Origin: Bradyrhizobium sp. 21
Lineage (GTDB): Bacteria > Pseudomonadota > Alphaproteobacteria > Rhizobiales > Xanthobacteraceae
Assembly: GCF_023073335.1 (NCBI RefSeq)
Contig: NZ_JADPJG010000032.1
Location: 549,858 to 613,857 of the forward strand
Direction of reading: 5' to 3'
Length of the DNA stretch: 64,000 bases
The notes under the pieces: model-generated
Databases searched by the model: none
Told to the model about the DNA's origin: nothing
The model's input: the letters and a program-made list of their open reading frames with translations, nothing else
Translations under genes and position numbers: made by a program
In this document: piece by piece, positions 1-9,082 of the stretch
How positions within the stretch are numbered: the stretch's first letter is position 1
Layout: each line of letters opens with the position of its first letter

Positions 1-1117
1 GCGCGGCGGCGACATAGGCTTCGAGCGTTCCTGCGGTGCGCAGATCATTCGAACTTTCGTCGCTGGTGAAACCCGCGACCGTCGCGACATCGTTCTGTTT
101 GCCCGTCGCAAAAATGTTCGGCACGGTGTCGGGCAGGACGTAGCCGTCGATATCCGGCGTGACGGCGATCGTGCCGGCACAGCCGAGCTGGCAGTCTTTC
201 TGGATCGCCAAGATCTTGTCGGCCTGGATCAGCCGCATCTCGGCCAGCGAGGACGCGCCGAGCGCCGTCTGCACCTCGAGACCGACCTTCTCGGCGGCCG
301 GCAGCGCCGGGAATTTGAAGCGGCTGTCGAACATGCTGAGACTCATCGCAAAACCGCGATTGAACAGGCCCTTCGCCAGCGGACTTGCCTCTAACGCCGA
401 CACCGACATCGCGCCCGCGGACTGCCCGGTGATGGTGACGTTGTCGGGATCGCCGCCAAACGTTGCGATGTTGCGCTTGACCCATTGCAAGGCCGCGATC
501 TGGTCCATCAAGCCGTAATTGCCGGAGGCATGGTGCGGCGATTCCGCGGTCAGTTCGGGATGGGCGAGGTTGCCCAGGATGCCGACGCGGTAGTTGAAGC
601 TGACGAAGATCGTGCCTTTCTTCGCGACATTCTCGCCGTCGTACATCGCCATGCCGCTGGAGCCGAGCGTGAAGCCGCCGCCGTAGATCCAGACCACCAC
701 CGGCAGCTTTGCGCCCGATTTCGCATCCCGGCTCGCCCAGATGTTCAGAGTGAGGCAATTCTCGCTCGTCGCTTCCTCGCCGAAATAATGATTGAGATTG
801 TGCCGGCGCAGCACCTGGATACACTCCGGTGCCAGCCGATCGGCGTGATAGACGCCGTTCCAGGCCTCGACCTTCTGCGGTTCGCGCCAGCGCAAGTCTC
901 CGAGCGGGGGTGCGGCATAGGGGATACCGAAATAGGCCTTCACGCCCGACGCGAGCACCTTGCCGGAGATCGCACCGCTATCGATGCTGACGGGATCTTC
1001 GGGAATTGGCGTCGCGACGATCTGCGCCGCCGACGGCACGACCGCCAGCAAGGAGAGAATTGAAGCCATCGCAAGAATCGTGCGCGCGAGCGCGCGCCCG
1101 CTATCTGAAACGCTCAT
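1..1117 (-). CDS. secreted type-B carboxylesterase (partial, runs off left edge)
   Basis: Alpha/beta-hydrolase of the type-B carboxylesterase family, which hydrolyses carboxylic esters. The frame is open from an ATG at 1117 to the window edge, so the C-terminus is missing. An AAGGGGAG ribosome site lies just upstream. The first ~31 residues form a signal peptide (hydrophobic stretch LAMASILSLLAVV, likely cleavage after PSAA), so it should act in the periplasm or outside. The oxyanion-hole region YGGGF and the nucleophile elbow GQSAGA (Ser ~233) are both visible; the Glu and His of the triad lie in or beyond the missing part. It follows a second type-B esterase by only 24 bp and is probably in the same operon with the transporter upstream. 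Substrate unknown. Confidence 0.85.
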   Translation of the reverse strand, partial: MSVSDSGRALARTILAMASILSLLAVVPSAAQIVATPIPEDPVSIDSGAISGKVLASGVKAYFGIPYAAPPLGDLRWREPQKVEAWNGVYHADRLAPECIQVLRRHNLNHYFGEEATSENCLTLNIWASRDAKSGAKLPVVVWIYGGGFTLGSSGMAMYDGENVAKKGTIFVSFNYRVGILGNLAHPELTAESPHHASGNYGLMDQIAALQWVKRNIATFGGDPDNVTITGQSAGAMSVSALEASPLAKGLFNRGFAMSLSMFDSRFKFPALPAAEKVGLEVQTALGASSLAEMRLIQADKILAIQKDCQLGCAGTIAVTPDIDGYVLPDTVPNIFATGKQNDVATVAGFTSDESSNDLRTAGTLEAYVAAA

Positions 1118-1141
1118 TTGATCTCCCCTTTGCTTTTCTTG

Positions 1142-2623
1142 TCAGGCGACCGCTTCGGGACGGACGGTCAGTTCCGCCCACATCCGGAAGCGCGCGCCGT
1201 CGTTGAGCGGCACTATGTGGAACGGCTGACCGAAGATTGCGAGAGGCTCCTTGCCCGGCTCGAAGCTCGGCCAGGCTTCCGCGATATCCGGCATGCCGGT
1301 CGTGACGAAGCGCAGCACATTGGCCTGAAACCGCGCCGCGACGTCGATATCGGTAGCCGTCATCGGGCCGCCCTTGCGCTTCAGGATCGGGCGATCGATG
1401 AAGTCGGGCAGGTGCGCCCAGAGGCAGGCGTTATCCGCACCATGGGTCGGGCCTTGCGAGAGGAACGGCTCCAGCGCAGGACGATGGTCGAACCGGCTCA
1501 GCCACACCTCGCCGCCCGCTGCGGCGTGAAACCGCGCGACATCGGCCATCGGGCGATGCCAGAACGCATCCGACAGCAGCGCTTCGTACGGATCTTCGTC
1601 GACGCGCGCGGTGGCGCGGTAGCAGGACAGCAGGTGCCCCCAGCCGGCATCGCCGAAGGCCGCACGTATCTGTCGCTCGGTGGTGCGGATCATCGCGGCC
1701 GGCGGCGTGCTTTTCAGGAACATCGCCATCTCGTCGCGGCAGGAGCCGAGCCAGAGCGGGATGTCGCGCAAGCTGCCGTCGGCAAAGACCTCGCGCGGCT
1801 CGCGCGGGATCACAGAGCCGTCGAGCACCGGGCCGAACACAGTGCCTGAGGCGGCCTCGTCCGCGAGCCTGCGGCCGACGCGCTCGACGGCGGCGAAGAG
1901 TTTTGGCAACGACACCGATGCGATCGCCGTCGGATCGCGCGAAAATTCGAGCTCGTCGAGAACGCGGCGCGCAACGTCGTCCGCATGATCAGGGCTCATG
2001 ATGTTTCGTCCAGGCGCGCTGAGCGCAAGGGCGCGGATGAACTTGCCTCTGGTCTGCGGCAGGGTTGCGAGCGCAATCACCATGGAGGCGCCCGCCGACT
2101 GGCCGGACAAGGTGATCGCGTCCGGATCGCCGCCGAAGCTTGCGATGTTGGCGCGCACCCAGTCGAGCGCGGCGAGCGCATCCTGGAGCGCGAGGTTGTT
2201 GGCCTCGTCAAGGCCGTGACGATGCAGTTGCAGGAAGCCGAGCGGGCCGAGCCGGTAGTTGATGGTGACGATCACGGCCGGGCCGTGCGGGGCGAGGAAG
2301 CCGCCGTCATAATCGGCGCCGCCGCCGGTGACGAAGGCGCCGCCATGGATGAAGAACAGCACCGGCAGCGGGCGATCGGCACCTGCCGGCGCCCAGATGT
2401 TCAGGCTGAGACAGGCTGCCTCGTCCGCATGATCGAGATGGCCGGGCTGCGGCGCAAAGGCGCCGTAGTCCGTGCATTGGCGCGGCTCCGCCCACGCAGG
2501 TGGCGGTGTGGCCTTGGCAAAGCGCCGCGCGATCGCGAACGGCACGCCCTTGAAGGCGCGTACGGCCCCCTGCTCGGCGCCGAGAATCGGCCCGCTCGTG
2601 GTCGGAACTGCGTGGGTCAGCAT
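1142..2623 (-). CDS. cytoplasmic type-B carboxylesterase
   Basis: A 493-residue carboxylesterase/para-nitrobenzyl esterase family protein without a signal peptide. It begins at ATG 2623 (MLTHAVPTT), preceded by a GACGAGG-type ribosome site 23 bp after the stop of the transporter gene. Visible family motifs are SLNIWAP, FIHGGAF (oxyanion hole), the nucleophile elbow GQSAGA with Ser ~176, and HGADNACLW carrying the likely catalytic His. The open frame continues upstream through the transporter gene, but that upper part is an out-of-frame reading, not a fusion. Together with the exported esterase at 1-1117 and the MHS transporter it suggests uptake and hydrolysis of an ester or its acid product; the compound cannot be read from the sequence. 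Confidence 0.88.
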   Translation of the reverse strand: MLTHAVPTTSGPILGAEQGAVRAFKGVPFAIARRFAKATPPPAWAEPRQCTDYGAFAPQPGHLDHADEAACLSLNIWAPAGADRPLPVLFFIHGGAFVTGGGADYDGGFLAPHGPAVIVTINYRLGPLGFLQLHRHGLDEANNLALQDALAALDWVRANIASFGGDPDAITLSGQSAGASMVIALATLPQTRGKFIRALALSAPGRNIMSPDHADDVARRVLDELEFSRDPTAIASVSLPKLFAAVERVGRRLADEAASGTVFGPVLDGSVIPREPREVFADGSLRDIPLWLGSCRDEMAMFLKSTPPAAMIRTTERQIRAAFGDAGWGHLLSCYRATARVDEDPYEALLSDAFWHRPMADVARFHAAAGGEVWLSRFDHRPALEPFLSQGPTHGADNACLWAHLPDFIDRPILKRKGGPMTATDIDVAARFQANVLRFVTTGMPDIAEAWPSFEPGKEPLAIFGQPFHIVPLNDGARFRMWAELTVRPEAVA

Positions 2624-2646
2624 GCGATCGTTGCCTCGTCTTTCGC

Positions 2647-3984
2647 TCAAGCGCGCCGCTTGCCGAGATCGGCGATGTCGACATTGTGGGTTTCGCGCGC
2701 GGTCGCCGCCGCTGCCGCCGAGATCACGCAGCAGCAGGCGACGAAGATCGCGACCGGGATCCAGCCGTTCGGCCCCTCGCCGACCAGGCTCGCGCTGATC
2801 AATGGCGTGAAGCCGGCGGCGAGGAAGCCGAGCTGGGTACCGATCGCAGTGCCGGAATAACGCACGCGCGCCTCGAACATCTCGGCATAGAACGACGGCC
2901 AGATCGCGTTCGGCGCGGCATAGACGATCCCGGAGAGGATCATCGCTCCGGCGAAGATCGCGATCGTGTTGCCTGACGTCACCAGCATGAAATAGGGGAA
3001 CAGCAGCACCGCGCAACCGAGCACGCCGCCGATGAACACCGGCTTGCGGCCGATCTTGTCGGCAAGCAAGGCCCAGAGCGGCTGGGTGATCAACGCCGTG
3101 ACGTTCCCGAGCACGCCGGCCCACAGCATGGTCGGGCGCGCGACGCCGAACTTGCTGGTGGCATAGCCGAGCGCGAACACGGCGGTCATGGTGCTCACTG
3201 TCGCGATCAGCGCGCAGGCGATCACGCGCAGCACGTCCGGCCAATAGTCCCGCAGCAGCGCAACGATCGGGAAGCGCGCCACCTTGGCCTTGCCCTTGAT
3301 GTCTTCGAACACCGGCGTTTCCGGCATCGTCCGCCGCACCAGATAAGCGACGACCAGCACAACTGCCGAAAGCAGGAACGGAATGCGCCAGCCCCAGCTC
3401 AAAAGCTGCTCCTCTGGCAAGCTCGACACCGGAATGAACACCAGGGTCGCCAGGATTGCGCCGGCCTGGGTGCCACTCAGCGTCCAGCTCGTGAAGAAGG
3501 CCCGGTTGGAATTGGCGGAGTGTTCAAGCGTCAGCGAGTTGGCCCCGCTCTGCTCGCCAGCCGCCGACAGACCCTGCAGCAGGCGCAGCAGCGTCAGGAT
3601 GACAGGCGCGGCGTTGCCGATCGCCTTGGCATCCGGCAGCAGGCCGATCGCGAGCGTCGAGCCGCCCATCAGCACCAGCGTGAACAGGAGCACGGTCTTG
3701 CGGCCGATGCGGTCGCCGAAATGGCCGAGGATGACGGCGCCGACGGGCCGCGCGATGTAGCCGATGCCGAAGCTCAAGAGTGCGAGCAGCGTTCCGGTCG
3801 ACGGATCGACATTGGCGAAGAACACCCTTGGAAAGATCAACGCGGCTGCGGCACCATAGATGAAGAAGTCGTAGTATTCGAGCATGCTGCCGACGAAGCT
3901 GACCAGCGCGGCGCGCTTCGGCAGCTTGCCCGTGGCCTCCGTTGCGGACGGCGCGTGTAGCGATGCGGCTGACGTCAAGGTCAT
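2647..3984 (-). CDS. MFS transporter, metabolite:H+ symporter (MHS) family
   Basis: A 445-residue inner-membrane carrier of the major facilitator superfamily, with twelve hydrophobic segments. The MHS-type signatures are clear: GSMLEYYDFFIYG in the first helix, FGDRIGRKTVL in the first cytoplasmic loop, RLLQGLSAAGEQSGA in helix 4 and ADKIGRKP in the central loop. Relatives carry shikimate, proline/betaine, citrate or alpha-ketoglutarate with protons. The ATG at 3984 follows GAGGGGAGG. It is first in a minus-strand operon with two carboxylesterases, so an organic acid released from an ester is a reasonable substrate guess. The divergent tetR gene starts 210 bp away, which makes TetR control likely. 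Confidence 0.9.
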   Translation of the reverse strand: MTLTSAASLHAPSATEATGKLPKRAALVSFVGSMLEYYDFFIYGAAAALIFPRVFFANVDPSTGTLLALLSFGIGYIARPVGAVILGHFGDRIGRKTVLLFTLVLMGGSTLAIGLLPDAKAIGNAAPVILTLLRLLQGLSAAGEQSGANSLTLEHSANSNRAFFTSWTLSGTQAGAILATLVFIPVSSLPEEQLLSWGWRIPFLLSAVVLVVAYLVRRTMPETPVFEDIKGKAKVARFPIVALLRDYWPDVLRVIACALIATVSTMTAVFALGYATSKFGVARPTMLWAGVLGNVTALITQPLWALLADKIGRKPVFIGGVLGCAVLLFPYFMLVTSGNTIAIFAGAMILSGIVYAAPNAIWPSFYAEMFEARVRYSGTAIGTQLGFLAAGFTPLISASLVGEGPNGWIPVAIFVACCCVISAAAAATARETHNVDIADLGKRRA

Positions 3985-4087
3985 GATGTGTCCTCCCCTC
4001 TGGTGTCCGGCGCGGCTCGCGTCAGGCAGTGGTCCTGCCCGCGGTGTTATGGTTCTGGTTGCCGCAGCCTTGGTTTGAAGCGATAAT

Positions 4088-4101
4088 GTACGAACTAGTA
4101 C
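4088..4101. promoter_or_regulatory. candidate TetR operator
   Basis: GTAC-GAACTA-GTAC, with the perfect palindrome ACTAGT inside it, lies between the divergent transporter and tetR genes. It sits about 105 bp from each start codon. Position and partial dyad symmetry fit a TetR-family binding site, but nothing else proves it. Confidence 0.4.
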
Positions 4102-4194
4102 GTTTATGCAAGATCACCCTGAAGCGGTCGCGACCGGGCGAAATTTGCCTTCACCTTCAAGGTGATCCATAGAAACGGGCGGGAGAAAACAGTG

Positions 4195-4845
4195 ATGCTC
4201 AAGCGCATGCCACCCCCATCGAAGCGCACCAATGACCCCGAGCGCACTCAGCGCGACATCCTCGAAGTGGCGATGGCCGAATTCGCCTCGGAGGGCTATT
4301 CCGGTGCCCGCGTCGACGCGATCGCGGCGCGGACGCGCACGTCGAAGCGGATGATCTACTACTATTTCGGCGGCAAGGAGCAGCTCTACCTCGCGGTGCT
4401 CGAGGAGGCCTATCGCAGCATCCGCGCGCTGGAGGATCAGCTCGACATTGCGAGCTGCGACGCCCGCGAGGGACTGCGCCGCCTGATCGAGGCGACCTTC
4501 GACCATGACGAGCGCAATCCGAACTTCATCCGCCTCGTCAGCATCGAGAACATCCACCACGGCAAGCACCTGAAGCAGAACGTGCAACTGCGCCAGCTCA
4601 ACGCCAGCGTGATCGCGACGCTCGACGGCATCCTCAAGCGCGGCCGCGCGGAAGGCGTCTTCCGCGACGACGTCGACGCCGTCGACCTGCACCTGGCCAT
4701 CTCCTCCTACTGCTTCTTCCGCGTCGCCAACCGCCACACCTTCGGCGCCCTGTTCGACCGCGACCTCAGCGAGGCCAAGGTGCTGGCGAAGAGCAGGGCG
4801 CAGATCGTGGAGATGATCTTGGCGTGGCTGGGGGCGAAGGCGTGA
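4195..4845 (+). CDS. TetR/AcrR family transcriptional regulator
   Basis: A 216-residue one-component regulator. The N-terminal ~65 residues form the TetR DNA-binding domain: RTQRDILEVAMAEFASEGY, then the helix-turn-helix VDAIAARTRTSKRMIYYYF, then KEQLYLAVLEEAY. The C-terminal part, with ~FIRLVSIENIHHGKHL, is the ligand-binding helical domain. A GTG at 4162 would also be in frame, but GGGAG at 4181 sits 10 bases before the ATG at 4195 and decides the start. It is divergent from the MHS transporter/esterase operon and is its likely local repressor. The ligand is unknown. Confidence 0.88.
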   Translation: MLKRMPPPSKRTNDPERTQRDILEVAMAEFASEGYSGARVDAIAARTRTSKRMIYYYFGGKEQLYLAVLEEAYRSIRALEDQLDIASCDAREGLRRLIEATFDHDERNPNFIRLVSIENIHHGKHLKQNVQLRQLNASVIATLDGILKRGRAEGVFRDDVDAVDLHLAISSYCFFRVANRHTFGALFDRDLSEAKVLAKSRAQIVEMILAWLGAKA

Positions 4846-4861
4846 CTGCCACCACACTCGC

Positions 4862-4966
4862 TGTCATTCCCCGCGAAAGCGGGGAATCCAGTACGCCGCG
4901 GCCTATCGAGGAATCACGACCGCCTCTGGAATACTGGGTCGCCCGATCAAGTCGGGCGATGACAGC
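4862..4966. repeat. intergenic palindromic repeat element
   Basis: A 105-bp element bounded by TGTCAT...ATGACA. It contains two perfect hairpins: ATTCCCCGC-GAAA-GCGGGGAAT (4866-4887) and CGCCCGA-TCAAG-TCGGGCG (4940-4958). Elements of this make-up are, from memory, widely dispersed in bradyrhizobial genomes. It lies between the converging tetR and permease genes and may also terminate both transcripts. Confidence 0.7.
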
Positions 4967-4983
4967 GGAGGCCGGAACCGCCC

Positions 4984-5769
4984 TCACCCGCCCTTCTTCT
5001 GCCGCGAACTCGCCAGCAGCACCAGCATGAACGAGGCCGCCGTCATCAGCGTCGAGATCGCGGCAATCGTCGGGTCGATCTCGTCGCGGAGCGCGGTGAA
5101 CATGCGCTTGGTCAAGGGTTGATACTGGCCGCCGGAGATGAACAGCGCGACGATGGTCTCGTCCATCGCCGATATGAAGGCGAAGATGCCGCCGGCGACC
5201 ACGCTGGACTTGATCTGCGGCAAGGTCACCGCGAAGAAGCTGCGCAGGCGATTCATGCCGAGACTGCGCGCCACCATCTCCTGCGCCGGATCGAAGCTCT
5301 GCATGCCCGCCAGCACCGAGATGATGACGTAAGGCAATCCCAGCATCACGTTCGCCAGCACGAGGCCCGGCAGGGTCGCGACCAGGCCGACTTTGGCATA
5401 GACGAAGAAGATGCCGACCGCGGTGATGATGATCGGCACCACCAGCGGCAGCAGCAGCATCATGTGGATCAATCGCATGATCCGCAGCTTCGACTGGCTG
5501 ATGGCATAGGCGGCGGAGATTCCGAGCGGCGTTGCGATCAGCACAGTCAGAAGCGCGACCGTCAGCGTCACCTGCGTCGCCTGCATCCAGGCGGGGTTGG
5601 CGAAATATTGCTGGTACCAGCGCAGCGAGAACGAGGGCGGCGGAAAAGTCAGGAAGCGCGCGCTGGAGAATGAAATCGGCGCGATGATCAGCACCGGCAG
5701 GATCAGATAGACCAGCACCAGCGCGCTGACCACGTAGAGGACGATCCGTGCGGGCGAGGCGCGCATCAT
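4984..5769 (-). CDS. ABC transporter permease, PotC-like
   Basis: A 261-residue inner-membrane permease of the spermidine/putrescine/Fe3+ type (binding-protein-dependent transport, six hydrophobic segments). The cytoplasmic EAA-loop region reads EMVARSLGMNRLRSFFAVTLPQI, the docking site for the ATPase. The start ATGATG at 5767-5769 overlaps the stop of the other permease by 4 bp (ATGA), so the two are translationally coupled. It is last in the ABC operon whose ATPase lies at 9835-10956. The polyamine assignment is by family only; related systems import amino acids, opines or other cations. Confidence 0.9.
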   Translation of the reverse strand: MMRASPARIVLYVVSALVLVYLILPVLIIAPISFSSARFLTFPPPSFSLRWYQQYFANPAWMQATQVTLTVALLTVLIATPLGISAAYAISQSKLRIMRLIHMMLLLPLVVPIIITAVGIFFVYAKVGLVATLPGLVLANVMLGLPYVIISVLAGMQSFDPAQEMVARSLGMNRLRSFFAVTLPQIKSSVVAGGIFAFISAMDETIVALFISGGQYQPLTKRMFTALRDEIDPTIAAISTLMTAASFMLVLLASSRQKKGG

Positions 5770-6632
5770 TTCTGCCCCAATATGCGATCGAGCGAGATGA
5801 AGCGGCTGACGACGAGGAAGATCAGGAGCACACTGGCGAGCAGCACCACCGCCACCGCGCTCGCAGCCCCAAACTGGTTGTAGAGCTCGACATTGCGGCT
5901 CACCAGCATCGACACCATCACCGTGCGGCCGCCGCCGAGCAGCTCCGGCGTGATGTAGAAGCCGAGGCAGAGCACGAACACCATGGTGCAGCCGGCGAGC
6001 ACGCCCGGCAGCGACAGCGGCAGGAAGACGCGGCAGAAGGTGAGCGACGGGCTCGCACCCAGGCTTGCACCGGCCTGCATCAGATCGCCGGGGATCTTCT
6101 GCATGGTGGCATAGAGCGGCAGCACCATGAAGGGCAGCAGGATGTGCACGGTCGCAACCACCGTGCCAAACATGTTGTGAACCAGCGCGAGCGGCTCGGA
6201 GGTCACGTCGAGATAGCGCAAAAGCTGGTTGATCACGCCGGTGCGCTGGAGCAGCGCCAGCCAGGCATAGGCGCGCACCAGCACGCTGGTCCAGAACGGC
6301 AGCACGACCAGCGACAGGATGAGAATGCTCCAGCCCTTCGGCAACGCATTGGCGAGATAGGCCACGGGATAGCCGAGCAGCAGCGCGATCAATGTGACCG
6401 CGAGGCTGATCTCGAACGTCAGCGCAAAACTGCGCCAGTAGATGTCTTCGGTGAAGACGCGGCGATAATTCTCCAGCGTGAAGCCGTCATGGTAGATCGA
6501 CTGCCAGGCCAGCCAGCCGACCGGCAGCACGATCAACAGGAGAATCACGAGCAGCGCCGGCGACACCAAAGCCAGCATCAGCCCGTGCTCGCGGCGCTGA
6601 TGTCTTTGAGAGGAATCCGGAACGGATGTCAT
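5766..6632 (-). CDS. ABC transporter permease, PotB-like
   Basis: A 288-residue inner-membrane permease, partner of the PotC-like subunit. It has an N-terminal membrane segment (LVSPALLVILLLIVLPVGW), a long first periplasmic loop and the EAA-loop region DLMQAGASLGASPSLTFCRVFLP. The ATG at 6632 has only a weak ribosome site, but it lies 28 bp downstream of a strong hairpin and 55 bp after the binding-protein gene, so its translation probably depends on read-through from that gene. The C-terminus overlaps the next permease by 4 bp. Confidence 0.9.
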   Translation of the reverse strand: MTSVPDSSQRHQRREHGLMLALVSPALLVILLLIVLPVGWLAWQSIYHDGFTLENYRRVFTEDIYWRSFALTFEISLAVTLIALLLGYPVAYLANALPKGWSILILSLVVLPFWTSVLVRAYAWLALLQRTGVINQLLRYLDVTSEPLALVHNMFGTVVATVHILLPFMVLPLYATMQKIPGDLMQAGASLGASPSLTFCRVFLPLSLPGVLAGCTMVFVLCLGFYITPELLGGGRTVMVSMLVSRNVELYNQFGAASAVAVVLLASVLLIFLVVSRFISLDRILGQK

Positions 6633-6659
6633 CGACGCTGACTCGATTGGTTGAGTGGT

Positions 6660-6682
6660 CCGGTTCGGTGGCGCCGAACCGG
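6660..6682 (-). terminator. intra-operon hairpin after the binding-protein gene
   Basis: CCGGTTCGG-TGGCG-CCGAACCGG is a perfect 9-bp stem starting 6 bp after the stop codon of the solute-binding protein gene and before the permease genes. It has no T-run, so it is more likely an mRNA-stabilising or partly terminating hairpin that keeps binding-protein mRNA in excess. Confidence 0.6.
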
Positions 6683-6687
6683 CTGGC

Positions 6688-7737
6688 TTATTTCTGCATG
6701 AACGACGCCCAGCGCTTCTCGGCGGCTTCGCCCGCGGGCGAGGACCACCAGGCGTAGGACATCAGCGCCTGCTTGGCCGCGTTGGCCGGCTCGCTCGGCA
6801 ATTGCGCGGCGCGCTCCGGCTTGATCACGCCAGTCTCGAACGCCTTCGGGTTGCCGGGGCCGTAATCGATATTGAGCGGCAGATTGGCCTGGTGCACGGG
6901 ATCGACAGCCTCGTTGAGGAATTTCACCGCCGTGTCGAGATTGGGCGCGCCCTTGAGGATGCAGAGCGAGGTGCTCTGCAGGACGCCCTGGTTGAAGGTG
7001 AAGGACACCTTTGCGCCCTCCTTGGCGACCGCGCTGACGCGGCCGTTCCAGGCCATCTCCATGTCGACCTCGCCGTCATTGAGGAGCTGCGCCGATTGCG
7101 CGCCTGAGGTCCACCACACCGTGATGTGCGGCTTGATCTCTTCCAGTTTCTTGAAGGCGCGGTCGACGTCGAGCGGATAGAGCTTGTCAGGCGCCACGCC
7201 ATCGGCCATCAGCGCCGCCTCGAGCGTGGCGATCGGATGATTGCGCAGCGCGCGGCGGCCGGGGAATTTCTTGACGTCCCAGAAATCCACCCAGCTGTTC
7301 GGCGCGTCCTTCGGGAAGGCCTTCTGGCTGTAGGCGAGAACGCTGGAATAGAACTCGTACGAGACCGAATAGGCGTTGCGATAGGCCTCCGGCATCGCCG
7401 CCGCGTTCGGGATCTTCGAGAAGTCGAGTTTTTCGATCAGCCCCTGCTCACCGCCGCGCAGGCAATAGCCGGTCGGGGTGTCGACGACGTCCCAGATCGG
7501 CTTGCCGCTGCCGACCTGGGTCTTGATCGCGGGCCAGGCATCGGGAATGGAGTCCTGGTTGATGGTGATGCCGAGCTTTTTCGCGGAGGGATCGAGGATC
7601 GCCACCGTCTGCGCCTGCTGATAGGCGCCGCCCTGCGAGACGAAGGTGATCTGCTCGGCGGCATTGGCCGCGTTGCCGCTGAGCGCGAACGCCCCAACCA
7701 GGGCGCAGCCAAATCCAAAGTGCCGTGTCGTCGTCAT
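6688..7737 (-). CDS. ABC transporter periplasmic solute-binding protein, PotD-like
   Basis: A 349-residue extracellular solute-binding protein of the spermidine/putrescine/Fe3+ class. The start is the ATG at 7737, preceded by a very strong GGAGGAGGCGAGG. An in-frame ATG at 7776 lies inside the end of the upstream FAD gene and is rejected. Residues 1-27 form a signal peptide ending ...GNAANA. The mature protein opens with EQITFVSQGGAYQQAQ, typical of this family, and contains WDVVDTPTG and MAWNGR. It captures the substrate in the periplasm and delivers it to the two permeases. Confidence 0.9.
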   Translation of the reverse strand: MTTTRHFGFGCALVGAFALSGNAANAAEQITFVSQGGAYQQAQTVAILDPSAKKLGITINQDSIPDAWPAIKTQVGSGKPIWDVVDTPTGYCLRGGEQGLIEKLDFSKIPNAAAMPEAYRNAYSVSYEFYSSVLAYSQKAFPKDAPNSWVDFWDVKKFPGRRALRNHPIATLEAALMADGVAPDKLYPLDVDRAFKKLEEIKPHITVWWTSGAQSAQLLNDGEVDMEMAWNGRVSAVAKEGAKVSFTFNQGVLQSTSLCILKGAPNLDTAVKFLNEAVDPVHQANLPLNIDYGPGNPKAFETGVIKPERAAQLPSEPANAAKQALMSYAWWSSPAGEAAEKRWASFMQK

Positions 7738-7759
7738 CCTCGCCTCCTCCAAATAGATC

Positions 7760-9079
7760 TCATTGACCGATTGCATCGAGAAACTGATACCAGCCGGCGA
7801 CCATGCGCACGGCGGGCTCGCGCAACGGATAGAACGGAATGGGTCTCAGGCGCCGCGCATCGAGCAGCCCGACATCGGGCGTCTCGCCGCGGACGAAGGC
7901 GGCGAGATAGCGGCCCATCAGGCTCGACATCGCAACGCCGGCACCGTTGTAGCCCATCGCGAACAAGGTGCGGTCGTCGAGCCGACCGATATGCGGCACG
8001 GAGTCGAGCGTCATGCCGACGAGGCCCGACCATTTGTGCGCGAGCGGGATGTCAGCGAGGTCCGGGAAGATGCCGACCATCGCCTTGCGCAGCGCATCGA
8101 ACGCGGATTCCGAATCCTGCTTGCCGAAAGCGCCGCGGCCGCCAAAGACCACGCGATTGTCGACCATGCGGAACCAGCGCATCATGCGTTTGGTCTCGGT
8201 GTAGGTGCGCCCCGTCGGCATCAGGCTTCCGGCAAGATTGCGCGGCAGCTTCTCGGTGGCGACGATGGCGCTGCGGAATGGGATCAGCGTGCGCTGCATC
8301 TGCGCAGTCGCATCCGTCAGGTCGGAATAGCTGTTGGTGGCGATGATCGCCTGCTTGGCGCGTACCGCGCCATTCGGCGTCTCCGCGACGATGCCGCCCT
8401 GCTCTCGCCGCAGCTTGAGCACCGGCGATTCCTGGAAAATCGCAACGCCTCGGCGCGCCACGCCATCGGCGAGGCCACGCAGATAGTTCAGCGGATGGAT
8501 GCCGCCCGAGCCGGGATTGAGCACGCCGCCGACGAAGATGTCGGAGCCGGTCTCGTCGCGCACCTGGCCCTTGTCGAGGATGCGGACCTCCGCATCGCCC
8601 ATCTCGCGCTTCATCCAATTGGCTTCGTCGATCGCAGCCTTCAGCGTCGTCTCATTATGCGCGGCCTTGACCTGGCCGGTGCGCGTCAGTGCCGCGCTGG
8701 TGATGCCAAATTCGGACACCAGCTCCTCGACGATATCCGTGGACTCATGCGCGATCCCGTACATGCGCTGCGCCATGGCGCGGCCATGCACGGCATCGAT
8801 CTCGCGGAACGACAGCCGAAATTTTGCGGTGATCACCCCGCCATTGCGGCCGCTCGCACCCCAGCCGGGACGGTTGGCCTCGAGCACGACCGGCGCGAGA
8901 CCGCTCTTGGCGATGTGGTGCGCAGCGGACAGGCCCGTGTAGCCCGCACCAATGATCACCACATCCGCCTGCTGCTCGCCCGACAGCACCGGGAAGTCGC
9001 GCCCCGGCTCCGCCGTGGCCGCCCACAGCGAGTTGGCCGATGGCAATGCGCTCCGGTCCCGGGTCATGCCGTCGCTCAT
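7760..9079 (-). CDS. FAD-dependent amine/amino-acid oxidoreductase (DAO family)
   Basis: A 439-residue flavoprotein of the D-amino-acid oxidase/gamma-glutamylputrescine oxidase family. The dinucleotide fold begins at ~39 with ADVVIIGAGYTGLSAAHHIA, followed by VLEANRPGWGASGRNGG, a hallmark of PuuB-like oxidases. Near the C-terminus FAMGYNGAGVAMSSLMG completes the FAD site. It would oxidise an amine or N-substituted amino acid. The gene sits between the HAD hydrolase and the binding-protein gene of a polyamine-type ABC operon, so it probably degrades the imported compound. The stop of the HAD gene is 3 bp upstream of its ATG. Confidence 0.88.
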   Translation of the reverse strand: MSDGMTRDRSALPSANSLWAATAEPGRDFPVLSGEQQADVVIIGAGYTGLSAAHHIAKSGLAPVVLEANRPGWGASGRNGGVITAKFRLSFREIDAVHGRAMAQRMYGIAHESTDIVEELVSEFGITSAALTRTGQVKAAHNETTLKAAIDEANWMKREMGDAEVRILDKGQVRDETGSDIFVGGVLNPGSGGIHPLNYLRGLADGVARRGVAIFQESPVLKLRREQGGIVAETPNGAVRAKQAIIATNSYSDLTDATAQMQRTLIPFRSAIVATEKLPRNLAGSLMPTGRTYTETKRMMRWFRMVDNRVVFGGRGAFGKQDSESAFDALRKAMVGIFPDLADIPLAHKWSGLVGMTLDSVPHIGRLDDRTLFAMGYNGAGVAMSSLMGRYLAAFVRGETPDVGLLDARRLRPIPFYPLREPAVRMVAGWYQFLDAIGQ

Positions 9080-9082
9080 GCC

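Noticed and set aside
1142..3244. Possible fusion of the MHS transporter end with the esterase
   Set aside because: The upper part is an out-of-phase reading of the transporter; a good ribosome site and ATG at 2623 start the esterase.
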